A stretch of 64,000 nt of DNA from Sinohyriopsis cumingii (Eukaryota > Mollusca > Bivalvia > Unionida > Unionidae). A program made the translations under genes and the position numbers. Of the stretch, positions 12,171 to 23,200 are shown in pieces (within the stretch, counting starts at the first letter, position 1; the number at the start of each line of letters is the position of its first letter). The DNA is taken from NCBI GenBank assembly GCA_028554795.2, contig CM068841.1, forward strand, positions 25,353,308-25,417,307, in the 5' to 3' direction. The notes below the pieces were generated by a model. It saw only the letters and a list, made by a program, of their open reading frames with translations, did not search any database and had not been told where the DNA came from.

Positions 12171-12415
12171 GGCCCTTACCCGGCTGTACATTTTCTGAGG
12201 TTTCCTAGGAAACCTTGGACAAATGTTCCTAGGAAAAACCTCGGAGTATTGGTTACTGTCCGAGGTAAAAGTCCACTGACAAAAAACTGTTTGATACCTG
12301 AGGTCCAAGGATTTTATACTTGGATGTCCGAGCTTGTCCTAGGAATAGTGTCCGAGGTGACCTTGGACGTACTGTCCGAGGTGTCCTCGGGCATAGTCTG
12401 AGGTTTCCTAGGACA
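12171..12415 (+). repeat. Left arm of foldback element: array of GTCCRAGGT-like words
   Basis: Within 245 bases there are at least eight copies of gtccgaggt, gtccaagg or their complements, plus several tcctagga palindromes. Open frames on both strands here are by-products of the repeat composition. The array layout suggests protein-binding sites or a slippage-grown subterminal repeat. Confidence 0.75.
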
Positions 12416-13199
12416 CCCACTAGCATAAAGAACCAGCAGGTCAACAATTTATATCATGAAGCAAATGATTACATTAATATATTTTAAATTTTGTTCATCA
12501 CAAATGAAATGTTCAAAAATATCCAGAATGCCCATTATGTTTTTAAAATGCTAAATTTTACATTTTAGTTTTTGAAATATTCATCCATTTCCATACTTAC
12601 TAACCCTCAAGAGGTATAATTACTTATTGCTATTATAAATGGCAAAAAAAGTATAAGCAATATATTAAATGCCAGAATTACAGCTCAGAGTGCTGTGTAT
12701 CATAACTCTCATATCCTTTTTAAGTTTGTAATGCAGTGTTGATTTGTCCTTTCTCCTGATTAGACATGATTTTAAGTTGGAAAAGATCCATTTGCTGTAA
12801 TATAACATCCATAACTCAAACCGTAAAGTGTTTCTCTCTCTTTTCTTTAAAAATATAGACTGGTTTTCAAACTGACTAGCTCATGAATAAAATGAATCAG
12901 TGCTTAAGGCAAAGTTCACTTAGGAAATAAGCCATGTTTTCTTGGAAATGGGTTGTAGACAGTTGCTAATAGCTAATAAGGAAGGTACTCTTGTGCTATT
13001 ATTATGCAGCAGTCACCTTTTGAAGAATATTCTCAATTTTTAAAGTGGAATTTAAGAGATGATAATAAAAATGACCAAATTTTTTTATTGCTTTATGTTA
13101 AGTTTATTTTTTAATTTAGCAAAAAAAGCGTAATCCATAAGAGTCTAGCAGTAAACATAATTTGCTGGAAAAAAGCATAATGGTTGGCATCTATGCATT

Positions 13200-13291
13200 T
13201 CAATCCCGGTTTCTTGAAGGCTTCAGTACTTCGCTGATTTTATTGTTAATCATTGCATCCTTTACACATGGCCATTTCTTTTGGATCAATT
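13200..13291 (-). CDS. BEN-like protein, terminal exon
   Basis: On the - strand an acceptor (tatttacag) is followed by 30 codons after completing the phase-1 codon, then TGA at 13202-13200. The peptide reads ELIQKKWPCVKDAMINNKIS and ends SRNRD. A terminal Trp-Pro plus a basic helix fits the last helices of BEN domains, alpha-helical modules that bind DNA or chromatin proteins. The phase agrees exactly with the upstream exon at 13764-13590. Confidence that it is coding is high; that it is BEN is moderate. Confidence 0.7.
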
Positions 13292-13589
13292 CTGTAAATA
13301 AAAAAATAAATATATATAATGTCAATTGATAAAACAATTAGTACACATGTAGCATTATTGTAACTGTTGTAGTCTTTAATTTATAAATCATGTTAGGAAT
13401 CTTTTAGTTTTGAATTTAATTTTTTTAAAAAGAAAATAAGGTATTAACCCTTAAAACACTTTTGTTAAAAAGTCTACTTTTGGCATTTGGGAAAATCATT
13501 TGAAATTGTTAATACAAAATATACTCAAGGTTATATTCTGTACCTGACTAAATGCCTTACAAGTTCATCTCAAAATTACAAATACTTAC

Positions 13590-13764
13590 CATAAATAACC
13601 TGGAGTTTTGTTTGATCCTCTGACCTAGCAAGTGATGTTCTGTTTGCTGTAGATCCTGTCAAACTCCTTCCTTTGATTTCCTCCACAGTATGCAAGTTTC
13701 GGAAAAGGAGTTTGGCTACTTTCCCAAAGTCATCTGCAGCCTCAACATAGCTCCAGAGTTGATC
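13590..13764 (-). CDS. BEN-like protein, internal exon
   Basis: A 175-base - strand exon has acceptor acttttttag and donor gtaagtatt, entering in phase 0 and leaving in phase 1. The peptide begins DQLWSYVEAADDFGKVAKLL and continues FRNLHTVEEI, GRSLTGSTANRTS and a charged end leading to LQVIY. The helix-Gly-loop-helix layout (LLFRNL, then GRSLTGS, then KLQVIYELI across the junction) matches the BEN-domain plan. Base composition is richer in GC than the surrounding sequence. The exon 14937-14760 leaves in phase 1, so it cannot join this one directly. An intermediate exon must exist, or the gene is broken. Confidence 0.72.
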
Positions 13765-14759
13765 CTAAAAAAGTAGCTTAACTTAACAGAAATGGAAATT
13801 TTTCAACAAAAAAATACTTCATCAGTTACAAATATCTACATATTTTTTAAGTCTTGGGGATATTCATACTTCATGAAATTTAAATGTACCTTTGTAACAC
13901 TGTGGTTATGCAGGATGTTACAATATGGTATCTAAACCAACAATTATTTTTTGCATGTGAGTGAAAATACAGGTCTAACCTACTAAAACTGATCTCAAAT
14001 CAGGTAACTGACGACTTCAATCAGGTGGCTAGTACAGGCCTAATCTACCATAGCTTACCACTTATTAAGTGACATACAGAAGTGACATATAGAACTTAAG
14101 GAAAGTAACTGGTGCAGGTCACATTTAAATTTCATATGAAGGGAAATTTTGAAAACTTACTAATACTTGGGTGACCACTAACACAGGCTAGTGTTCAGAC
14201 AAAAGCACATCCGCGTGCACACGCATAAATAAAACCTTGTTATACTTTCTACAAGCATCACTTGTAATTACCATGCTAGAACAAATACTGGAATGACTGC
14301 ATGCTTGACTATTTGAAAACTGGGATCGGTGGGCCTAAGTACAAAATAGGGGGATAATTATGTTCAAATCAAGAAATTACGAAGCATGTGCAATTGTCAT
14401 GATGTCTAATGATGGGGAAAACTTGTGTAAAGTATCCTTCATTTACGTACCAATTACAAAAAAAATTTCTCATGCTGCATTCCAAATATTATCTCATTTT
14501 TTTCTTTAAATATTGAAACAGTTAATTACTCAAAATCTGTTAACAAAATTCTTACTAAAATGCATACTTTCGATCGTTTTTAATGATTGCAAAATAGATC
14601 TAGATCAAAATAATAGCTCTATAATTTTAAAAAAAATTGCGTATTAAAATGCACTTTCTTTTTCACGCACGTTAGGATGGTAGACAATATACGAAAGCCA
14701 ATAAAAGTACATGTCTTTTTCTAATTTAATGTAATACAATAAAACGGAAATGAACTTAC

Positions 14760-14937
14760 CCCCAATCTTTCCAATGATCCCTTCCGTTATTCCAAAACTC
14801 GGCAACTTTGCAGACACCAAATCCCCGACTTTGTATTCTTCTATTGCTTTTCTCGGCTCAACAATACTTTGAAGGCTGAGTACATTTCCGGTAATCGGAT
14901 TGTCATTTTTCCATATGAATAACCCAAACAACTTCAT
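14760..14937 (-). CDS. BEN-like protein, first exon
   Basis: ATG at 14937-14935 sits in a good context (acc before ATG), with an in-frame TAA upstream, so the start is well defined. The peptide opens MKLFGLFIWKND and continues to KVGDLVSAKLPS, IGKIG, before a strong donor (gtaagt). A short N-terminal module with a VGDLV-A-K strand resembles the Tudor/SH3-like N-terminus seen ahead of BEN domains in some invertebrate proteins; this is a memory-based comparison. It is oriented head to head with the + strand exon at 14978, with only 40 bases between the two ATGs, so the two may share a promoter. Confidence 0.68.
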
Positions 14938-14977
14938 GGTAAATCTACTTTTCAACGCAAATTATAACTCGTATGCT

Positions 14978-15122
14978 ATGAATGAATTGCTTTCAAATTT
15001 ATATGAAGGCGCGAATGAGATTTATGATTCGGTGAATCGGCTGCTGCGATTGGATAGTTCCAGCCCCTGCAACCAATCGAAGACTGTGAAAGAAATATTT
15101 CCAGGAACTTTCCACAACTTCG
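14978..15122 (+). CDS. First exon of an unrecognised + strand protein
   Basis: From ATG 14978 the frame encodes 48 codons, starting MNELLSNLYEGANEIYDSVN and ending EIFPGTFHNF, then a strong donor (gtaaga) in phase 1. The N-terminal half is a likely amphipathic helix. I recognise no family. Phase 1 fits three downstream acceptors: 15881 (giving a complete 59-residue protein), the Thr-rich exon at 19838, and the ISG12 exon at 30894. In the last case it would supply the short N-terminus that ISG12 proteins usually have before their hydrophobic domain. Which is used cannot be told from sequence. Confidence 0.55.
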
Positions 15123-15264
15123 GTAAGATTTCCTATTAATATTTTAAAAATTTAAAACCAGTAAGTAGATAAGAACCTGCTGTGAGTATTAAGTGGGGTC
15201 CTCATAATAATCTCAATATTAATAATTTAAAATAAAATTATCTCGCAGCTTCCGAGCGTTGCAG

Positions 15265-15274
15265 ACCGGAAGTG
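15265..15274 (+). promoter_or_regulatory. ETS/GABP-type site
   Basis: ACCGGAAGTG is a perfect ETS core, in a short GC-richer patch about 330 bases upstream of the BEN-like start and just inside the first intron of the + strand gene. Such sites are typical of housekeeping promoters. The regulatory role is inference. Confidence 0.35.
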
Positions 15275-15880
15275 CCATATCAAGAGCATGTAAACAAAGG
15301 AGACCTTTAACTGAGTACAGACATTTTACGTGTTTTAAAATATATTTACCACATTGCAGTGTTTTGGCGAACTCTACTAACTTAACTACAAATAAGGAAA
15401 TAAATTAGGAAATCATGTAAGTAAATAAGTAAAGCTGATAAATATGAACTTTACTCCAAACTAAGGGATTGGAATGAAACTTGATTAGTTAAACTTGAAG
15501 TATGTTATTGCTTTTGAACTTCATCCAAGAAACCCGATATTGATAGTGACACAAATTAGTTTTCTCAAACCATCCATTTCTGGGAGCATTCATCATTTCT
15601 ACTGTCATATTCTAGCTTTCAGACTCAAAAAATGTCATTTACAGCACATTATTTGTCTACATTTGATGAATACCTAAGTTTCATTAGAATTTAATGAATT
15701 AATTGTAAATAAAAAATCTTATACAGGTTTAAACTCTAAGTGAAAACAGTCGTTGTTCAAATTTATGTTGTCAATAACATTGAATGGTCATTTTTCATTT
15801 TATTTAAGCATCAAAAAAGCAGTAACATCATTGAAATGTTTACTATTCTTAAACTCCCAAATGTATTTTATGTTTTTCAG

Positions 15881-15915
15881 AGATGGAATCAGTGTTGTAC
15901 CAGCAGAGTACTTAA
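15881..15915 (+). CDS. Possible terminal exon of the 14978 gene
   Basis: After an excellent acceptor (tatgtttttcag) the phase-1 frame gives EMESVLYQQST and a stop (TAA 15913-15915). Joined to 14978-15122 this makes a 59-residue protein. An AATAAA lies near 16533. The exon is too short to judge by coding content, so the call rests on splice site and phase alone. Confidence 0.35.
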
Positions 15916-16669
15916 AATAACCCCTTTTTGTTGTCAGAAAACAGGATCAAGTGTTTGGTGCATTCTTCACAAATCATTTTGAAAGGGATTAAATTTCACT
16001 GTAACTGTGCATATTATCAGCTGTCATATGAGAAATGACTATTAAAAATGGTGTCATGCCAATTCCATGCAATTTTATGTATTTTTCATTATTTTTCTGA
16101 AAACTAATGTGTCAGATAAACAGTGACATACCCTAATTTATTATCTATTTCCACTAGTATTTTCAATTATCCCTGATGTAACTAACATACAAATTCAAAT
16201 TGTCAGATAAATGACATATGTACTTTTAAGCACTGAAGACTTTACTTTAGATTCAGTTGCTAGAAAATATATTTTTACAATCATCCAGTGTGGTTACAGG
16301 GCATTGGAATTGGAACTACTGTGTTATACTAACATAACTGTTAGTGAAGTGATTAAAAGTCTATGAATGGGTTGAATTTATCTAACTTTGGGATTCCAGC
16401 ATGTGTGTACGATTTGGTTCTGTATCTGATATTGTTATCTCAATGTAAATTGTAAATAAGATGTGAAAGCAAAATCTGTATTCCTGTTTGGCGCCACATT
16501 GCCTGATCTGAGATGGTGAACTCTTATTCCTAAAATAAATCGATTGTCAATAATTCATATTGATTTTATAATTCAAATTGTAGACTCATTAGTTTTTGGG
16601 ATGACAAACATCATTCATTTTAATAAACTGTAAACAAAATTCTGAATTAATATTCAGAAATTTCTAAGT

Positions 16670-17027
16670 ACACAGTTAAAACACACCAAGTCCATGTCCG
16701 AGCTGAAAAATTTCTAAGTCCACACTTCTGAGCTATGTCCGAGATAAAAAATGACTAAGTTCTTATTTCCTAGGTTTTTCTGAGCTAAAAATATACTAAG
16801 TTCTCATGTCCAAGGTTTTGTCCAAGGTATTTCCTAGGTGTATTTATAATGTACGAGATCATGTCCAAGGTTGTTTATAAAACCTTGGACAAAATATCAG
16901 CAAAACCTTGGACATCTGAGGTTTTTCCAAGGTCTTCCTAGGAAAACCTTGGAAAAACCTTGGACGTCTGAGGTTTTTTTTTACATTTTCAAGTAAACCT
17001 CGGAAAATGTACAGCCGGGTAATGGCC
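16670..17027. repeat. Right arm of foldback element: array of GTCCRAGGT-like words
   Basis: This arm contains a dozen or so copies of gtccaaggt, gtccgag, aaccttggac and their complements. It ends in the inverted terminus gaaaatgtacagccgggtaa (17003-17022). Words near the inner end (aagtccatgtccgagctg) are more diverged. Confidence 0.75.
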
Positions 17028-17029
17028 TA

Positions 17030-19837
17030 TGCTTGTTGACAAACTACTACATTCTAGGGGTTTAAGCTATGCAAAAAGACATGGTAAAACCCAACAAGCA
17101 TTCAATTTTCCAGAATACAAATTTATTTCCTTAAATATAAAATAAAATAAGTGAAAGAATTAAAAATAACTTACAGGATATGAATTCTTAGAATATTATC
17201 CTAAATGGAATATCAATTTCACAGTATTCTGGAAACTATCCAAAAGGTACTCTGAATGATGGTTTTAATTGCTTATGTGCTATGGAAGTTCCACCGAAGA
17301 AACACCATTCTAATATTCACATGTTTGCACTTCAAGGTGAATTCCACTAAAGTAGAATGTCACAAATGTTCTTCACTATTTCACGTAATCGAACAAAAAT
17401 GAAATATCCAAGTTCTTGAATATCTCACTTAATCAAACAGAATTATTAAATATCCATATCCTTTGAATAGTTTCATAATCGTTCAGCAAGATGCTGTCTG
17501 TTTAGAATAAAGTTTGTTTTCCGCTCTGAACAAGTTATAAATAAATCAGATTTCTCTTATGACTTACAAGGTTGAATATAAGTAAAGAATGATAACATTG
17601 CCCTATTTCTTTTATATAGTCACCTAATGTGTATCAAATAAACAAATCTGAATCAATTGAAAAGATTCCCAAACATGTATATCATCTGATTCTGAAATAT
17701 CTTAACAGTTATGTTCTGGCATATTTTAGCTATTGAGCCAATCAACAACTAGGGCATCAGTGCGCAAAGATTGTTTTTATAGGCACAGGCCCCATGGCTT
17801 GTGACATAAATAAACTCAGTGATAGTCCACAAGCATGGACAGTTCATACCTGTCATCTCCATAGCCGGGAGAAAAACTTCCTAATTTGTGGTGTATTTCC
17901 ACATCTACCTCCTGATCTCATAATAACTCCAAATTTTTCATAGAGAACTCCCAATTATTACATTATGTCTGTCAATTTTCATTTCTCAGAGGAAAACTCC
18001 CCTATACATAAATAGATATATCGTATGCAATCCACATATGCCATATTGTATTTTATCACTTGTGAATACTGTTGTGACAAAATAATTAATATCACATTAC
18101 AGAGTTTTTTCTTCTGTATATATAATGCTAAGAATAAAGATTATTCACGTAAATTTCAGATTTTTAAAATCCCTACAGCATTTTTATAGCATAACAAAAT
18201 ATAAAAATGGCACCAATGAGTTTCACCTGACATTCCTCTACCGTATATGTAACCTTTAATTACCATGATTAAATTTAAAAAAAGGGATAAAACAAAATAT
18301 ACCATGCAGTATATGTGCCCCATAAAAAAAACTAATTCAGAGTAAAAATTGGATTTAGCAAACAGTGTTACAAACTTAAGAGTTAAACCAAAGGAAATAA
18401 GGTGGGATATAAAACATGGAAAAACAGTTGCCACATGTACGGTAATTTGTGGCTGCAGATGTGAACTGTTAAAATGAAGTCCTAGCCATCATAAGTTACA
18501 ACAGAATAGTGCATAGTTTATTTGTCAATTAATTGTTGGTGCTTATATACACACACTGTAAAACATGGTTTATATGAAGCAAGTCTGAACTGCAGTCCTT
18601 TTCACAAGATAAATGCAGTGATAAGCATTAACTGTTAATTAGTCACACTGGCTTTATCGTTTGTGTACTTAAGTCTAACCTTTAGCTATTTATGCAGTTT
18701 AGCCACAGCTAACCAGAATATAAAAAAGGGGCTTGTCCTGGAAAATATGGTGTGTCACAGGGAGAAATAGCACATCCCATGGGCACTCACACATTTAGGC
18801 AAGGGGGTTGGCGAAGTAGTCACCTCCCCCAGTTTCACCTTTGAACATGTTCTGGCATACATCCATAATATTTCATTGCTGACAACCATGTGTCCCTCCC
18901 CCCAACAATTATTTTGGGCGCCTCTGGCATATCCTTTGAGAATTTAACCCTTATTTGACTTGGAAGATGAATCAATATTTATTGAAACTGGCGCTTCAAA
19001 ATATGCCACGTAAAATCCTCCCCATTTTAGATCCAAATCTCACTATTTTATTTGCTGTTCTCCCTACTTGGCTTTTGAAAAGTTGACAGGTAAGCGGACT
19101 CCAATTTCCACATCCCAAAATTTCCCCTTTTTTAATATTGTCACACAATGCTGCTATAGCTATAATTCAAATATAAATTGAATACAAATGAATTACACTT
19201 GAACAATATTCCAGTACTGCAATGTTCAAGCTTTGCATTCTATATAATGATGATCTGAATCTAAAATGAGTAATGACTTAATATTAAATGAAAAGAAAAA
19301 CTCATTAAATAATATTCATCTGGTGCGAGCCTTGGTTTGCAAGAGCTTGGTGTTATTCAACTCGCTTCATAAGTTCAAGATCAAGTCATTATCCTGTTGG
19401 GAGGAAACAATGAACAATCGAGCATCATGTTTGTTTATTATACTAGTAATGATTCTATGGTCATAATCAGTGTAAGAGAAAGATGTGAAGAAAAGGCATG
19501 TTGTACACGTAAAAAAGCATTATCTTATTTATTATTGAGAATTGGTGAGCATCTTATACTCTTATGAAGTGACTCCAAACAAACCGGAAAAAGTTCTCTT
19601 CACATCTAAAAGAATGAAAATTTCCGTATTAACTTGAGGACCGAACATATATTGCTGTGCCAAGAAGTGTGACGTTGTCAAAATGGCATATTTCAGATGT
19701 CTTTTCAATACTTCACATTCATTTCAGACTTATATTCTTTTCCCAAGATATGAGCAAATTCTTTTTCGACTGAAAAGTCTAAACAAATGGTTTTCCTCTC
19801 AAATAATATCGAAATAAAATTAATATCCTATACACAG
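17030..19837. other. No supported gene
   Basis: Non-coding, AT-rich. The open frame 18156-18434 on the - strand is hydrophobic but has no start or splice context that I trust. Near 19740-19810 there is a stretch similar to 49480-49545, suggesting an old dispersed repeat. Confidence 0.5.
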
Positions 19838-20296
19838 TGCCGACAACTACTACAGCACCTACAACTACAATTGTACCAGTGACTGCCACAGTTGTAACGA
19901 CAACTGCACCAATAACTACATACGTACAGACGACGACAGTAGCACCAACAACTACTGGACCAACAACAGTTGCTTTAACTACCATTACACCAGTGCAAAC
20001 AACAACTGCAGCACCAAGCACTACCAAAGTTGCAACAACTACTGCAGCACCAAGGACCACGGCTGCACCATCAATGACTACACAAGTTCACACCACTATT
20101 GCAGCACCAGCATCAGGCACGGTGCCGTCGATTTCTACAGCAGCAACGACAACGGCTGCACCAGCAACTACATATGTGCAGACAACCACAATAGCACCAA
20201 CAGCAACTGCAGCAACAACATTTGCTCCAACTACCACTCCACCAGTTCAAACAACTACTGCAGCACCCATAACTACTCCTTCTCCAACAACTACAG
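19838..20296 (+). CDS. Thr/Pro/Ala-rich mucin-like exon, phase 1-1
   Basis: Acceptor (atcctatacacag) and donor (gtactc) bound a 459-base open frame of 153 codons made almost wholly of Thr, Ala, Pro and Val. It is organised as loose repeats of TTTAAP- and YVQTTT-type units. Such PTS-rich stretches are usually O-glycosylated, mucin-like stalks on the outside of the cell. The exon is symmetric (phase 1 in, phase 1 out), so it can be inserted or skipped without breaking a frame. Its phases fit the PARP end at 11802, the first exon at 14978 and the ISG12 exon at 30894. A stand-alone mucin-like gene is also possible. The long hydrophobic frame on the opposite strand is a shadow of the ACN-rich repeats. 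Confidence 0.6.
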
Positions 20297-23200
20297 GTAC
20301 TCTTTTTCTTATTGTTACAGTTATTATCACTTATTCAATAATACTAATGTGTTGTTTTCCACGCTGCCAGTGTTGGAACTGGGTTTTATAGGAATCATCA
20401 AATACGTGTATCCATCTATCCATCCATTCAACTATTCATTCACCAGAAAGATCATCTCATTGATGAAGCTGTTTTCATGGATTTCGTGGAACATGGTAAC
20501 TTCGTTGGTCTTCGCCTTAAAATTTATGCATTGAGGAAATAATATGCTCATGTAAGTTTGGAAAGTGTTTGACCATCAGGACTTGCAGCAGACAGCTGTG
20601 TCTTTCAGATTTGTTTTGGCTGCATTAGCATTTCAGATTTCAGTTGATTGCCATGACATTTGGGATCTGCTATGCCCATCACCACAAAATGAACATATCA
20701 TCTGATAACTGTTGTCCTGTATCAGTTTTCCCTTGAAAATGGCGAACTACATCGCACAGACTTTTGTATTATATGATATTGATTTATCATTTTTGGTTCA
20801 GTATAATGATATGTGATAATTAATGCAACTGTGACACCTTATCATGACGAGTCCTATACTTTTCATTGCACATGTTCATGCACAAGAGAGCGACCCATGA
20901 GACCTAGAAAAGCTGATCCACAAGTTTCAAGCACTTCCTTGCTATTAGTTCATAATTGTATTAATCAATAGAGTCGAAAACACTACTGGTCAAAGTCATT
21001 GTTATAGAAATTGATGATAATTTGATTTTTGTTCCCTTCCATCGACCCATTTAAAGCGGTTTAAATACGACATCCCTTTTCCCAATATTTACCGAAGGTG
21101 CAGCAACACAACATTTACTGATGTTTCACCGATTTTATCATGGGAACATGGAATATGTATATAGGCTGATGGACACAAACATGCTAGTTGTGATGTAGCC
21201 ATATTATCTCTCAACATGTACGGTGTTTGATAATATAAACAGTTGGAAAATAATGACCCTCTGTCTATTTGAAGGTTGGATTGGGATAGGCCGTCATTAT
21301 AAAACTAGAGACCATTGTTGGTGGCTCTCATATAATTATGTTCGCGATGGACAAGTTTGTATAGTGCTTCCAAAAAGTGGAAAAACTTGTAAGTGAAGAT
21401 ATGTCAATCGACGTGGTGCTATTATTACACAAAACATTTTCTATCCAAGACAGTGAGGTTGGTCAAAGATGTAGAAATAGGTTCCGTTTATCCAACAGAC
21501 TATTTGTCCCGCAAACAATATATCCATCATATGTTACAATATCGTGTCAAAACCATGAGATTCAATTTATGTAAAATAATCTTTCACATATTAGACTATT
21601 CTTCAAGACGAGTTTAATCTATTAACATCTCATTAGCTTCAATATATTTTCTTTAGCTTATAGTCGGTACGCGTTATCTATAATGTGTGTAGTATAGACT
21701 TTTATCATCACAATGTGTTACATATCACATTTTGTGATCCTGATTTGACCAAATAAGCCCATGAAATTCTCTTGCAGAAGCAGCCACACAGATTGGTTGA
21801 GATCGTGGAAAAATTTCATTATCCCCGCCTACTGGAACGTTTTGTTGTACTAGTACCAATAACATTTTGTCAGCCAATTTTTCTAATTGACTGGGCAAGG
21901 CGTATTGTGGAGAGTCATGTCTCTCTGAATATGATCCAATTATACCCACATGGACTCGTTGCACCAAGTGTACATTATCATTCGCTACAAATGGTGTTAA
22001 CCCACAATACAAGAACAACAAAAATAACTGAAAAAAACTGAGTTTATTCGGCAATTGGTAGCGTGTATGTGGAGGAAATTTGGTGTATTCCGTTAACATG
22101 GCATCCACCACATATTGAGCTTTGAATCCAAGATATTGTGGACACAAACTGAAAGAACGTTATCCAACTACAGTATATTTAAGCCATACAATAGCTCTTA
22201 TCATGGGATTACATTCCGAATTAGTTGTATATACGATATTCAACTGATGTATATTGAACAATGTAAATACCCGGTCACAAATGCATTACGGTAAATCTGG
22301 AATATCTGCATGCATAAGCATCCCTTCACATATCCATCATCAATTCAAATGCTTAGAAGTGAAACTGATAAAAACTCACGCTCATTCTTTGAATTATAAT
22401 TGCCAAGGATTAAACAAATATATTTTACTAGCTAAAACAGTGCACTAACTCCAGATACTGTATTTTCCGGAGCAACAAATGACAGGTCCACCGTCTTAAA
22501 CAAAATGAATTAACTGATATCTTCTTCTTTCATTAGTATTTCCATCAAAATAAAAACTGTCATATGCAGTGAAAACTGACTTCAATGAAACAATGCCAGT
22601 GTTCACAGTCTTGTAAAAAATATAACACATAGCCGCTTAAACGTGCTCCTTCAAGGCAATAATATGTAATAACGTTTGTTCTTGTACACGAATCTATTGT
22701 CTCTTTGATGTACCTATAATGGGTTGTTTCACTTCCTGATCCAATCCATGCAAATTAGCACAATGGGTTCACCCACTGCAACCTTCAACACATCGCACTA
22801 GCTATTATCAGACAGCTAATGTGAAACTTTGATTTTATACCTGACCTCTTTTTCTTTAATTGCCACTATTTAAACTGCCCAAGGGATAGTTTTATTTCAC
22901 TTTCAGTCATTACAGATTATCATTTATACATACTGCTTGTGACTGGCATAAACTGTTTTTGTTTTAATTTTGTAAAAAAAAATATTTATAATTTTTTTTA
23001 AGATTACAGAAAATTGCATTTTCTCAAAACATGACTGTCAGGGGTTTTGGGAGTATAAAGTCATATTTTTAGCAAACCTTCCATTTGATTAAAGTCAGAT
23101 CTCAATTCCACATAGGACAGTGGTCATCTGATTTAGATTATGGCATGCAGAGACTGGGTTGGGCTTTACCAGTGTTGCATATTGCGTTTGATTTTTGTTA

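Larger units (their letters stand above)
12171..17027. mobile_element. Putative foldback-type element with inverted termini, carrying two genes
   Basis: The two ends are near-perfect inverted repeats for about 33 bases. The left end reads TTACCCGGCTGTACATTTTC from 12176, and the reverse complement of 17003-17022 is identical over those 20 bases. The match extends outward to GGCC and inward to GAGGTTT with two mismatches. Both arms (about 12171-12415 and 16670-17027) are packed with variants of GTCCRAGGT, TCCTAGGA and ACCTTGGAC in both orientations. No transposase was found inside. The interior instead holds the BEN-like gene on the - strand and a + strand first exon. I see no clear target-site duplication, so the superfamily is open. 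Confidence 0.6.

Noticed and set aside
12165-12447. Frames on both strands in the left arm of the foldback element
   Set aside because: They consist of the repeated GTCCRAGGT words and have no domain.
14900-14977. N-terminal extension of the + strand 14978 exon
   Set aside because: No upstream ATG context, and it overlaps the BEN-like start; the Met at 14978 begins the helix-like part.
19779-20060. Long hydrophobic - strand frame opposite the Thr-rich exon
   Set aside because: It is the complement of ACN/GCN repeats; the + strand has the matching splice sites and symmetric phase.
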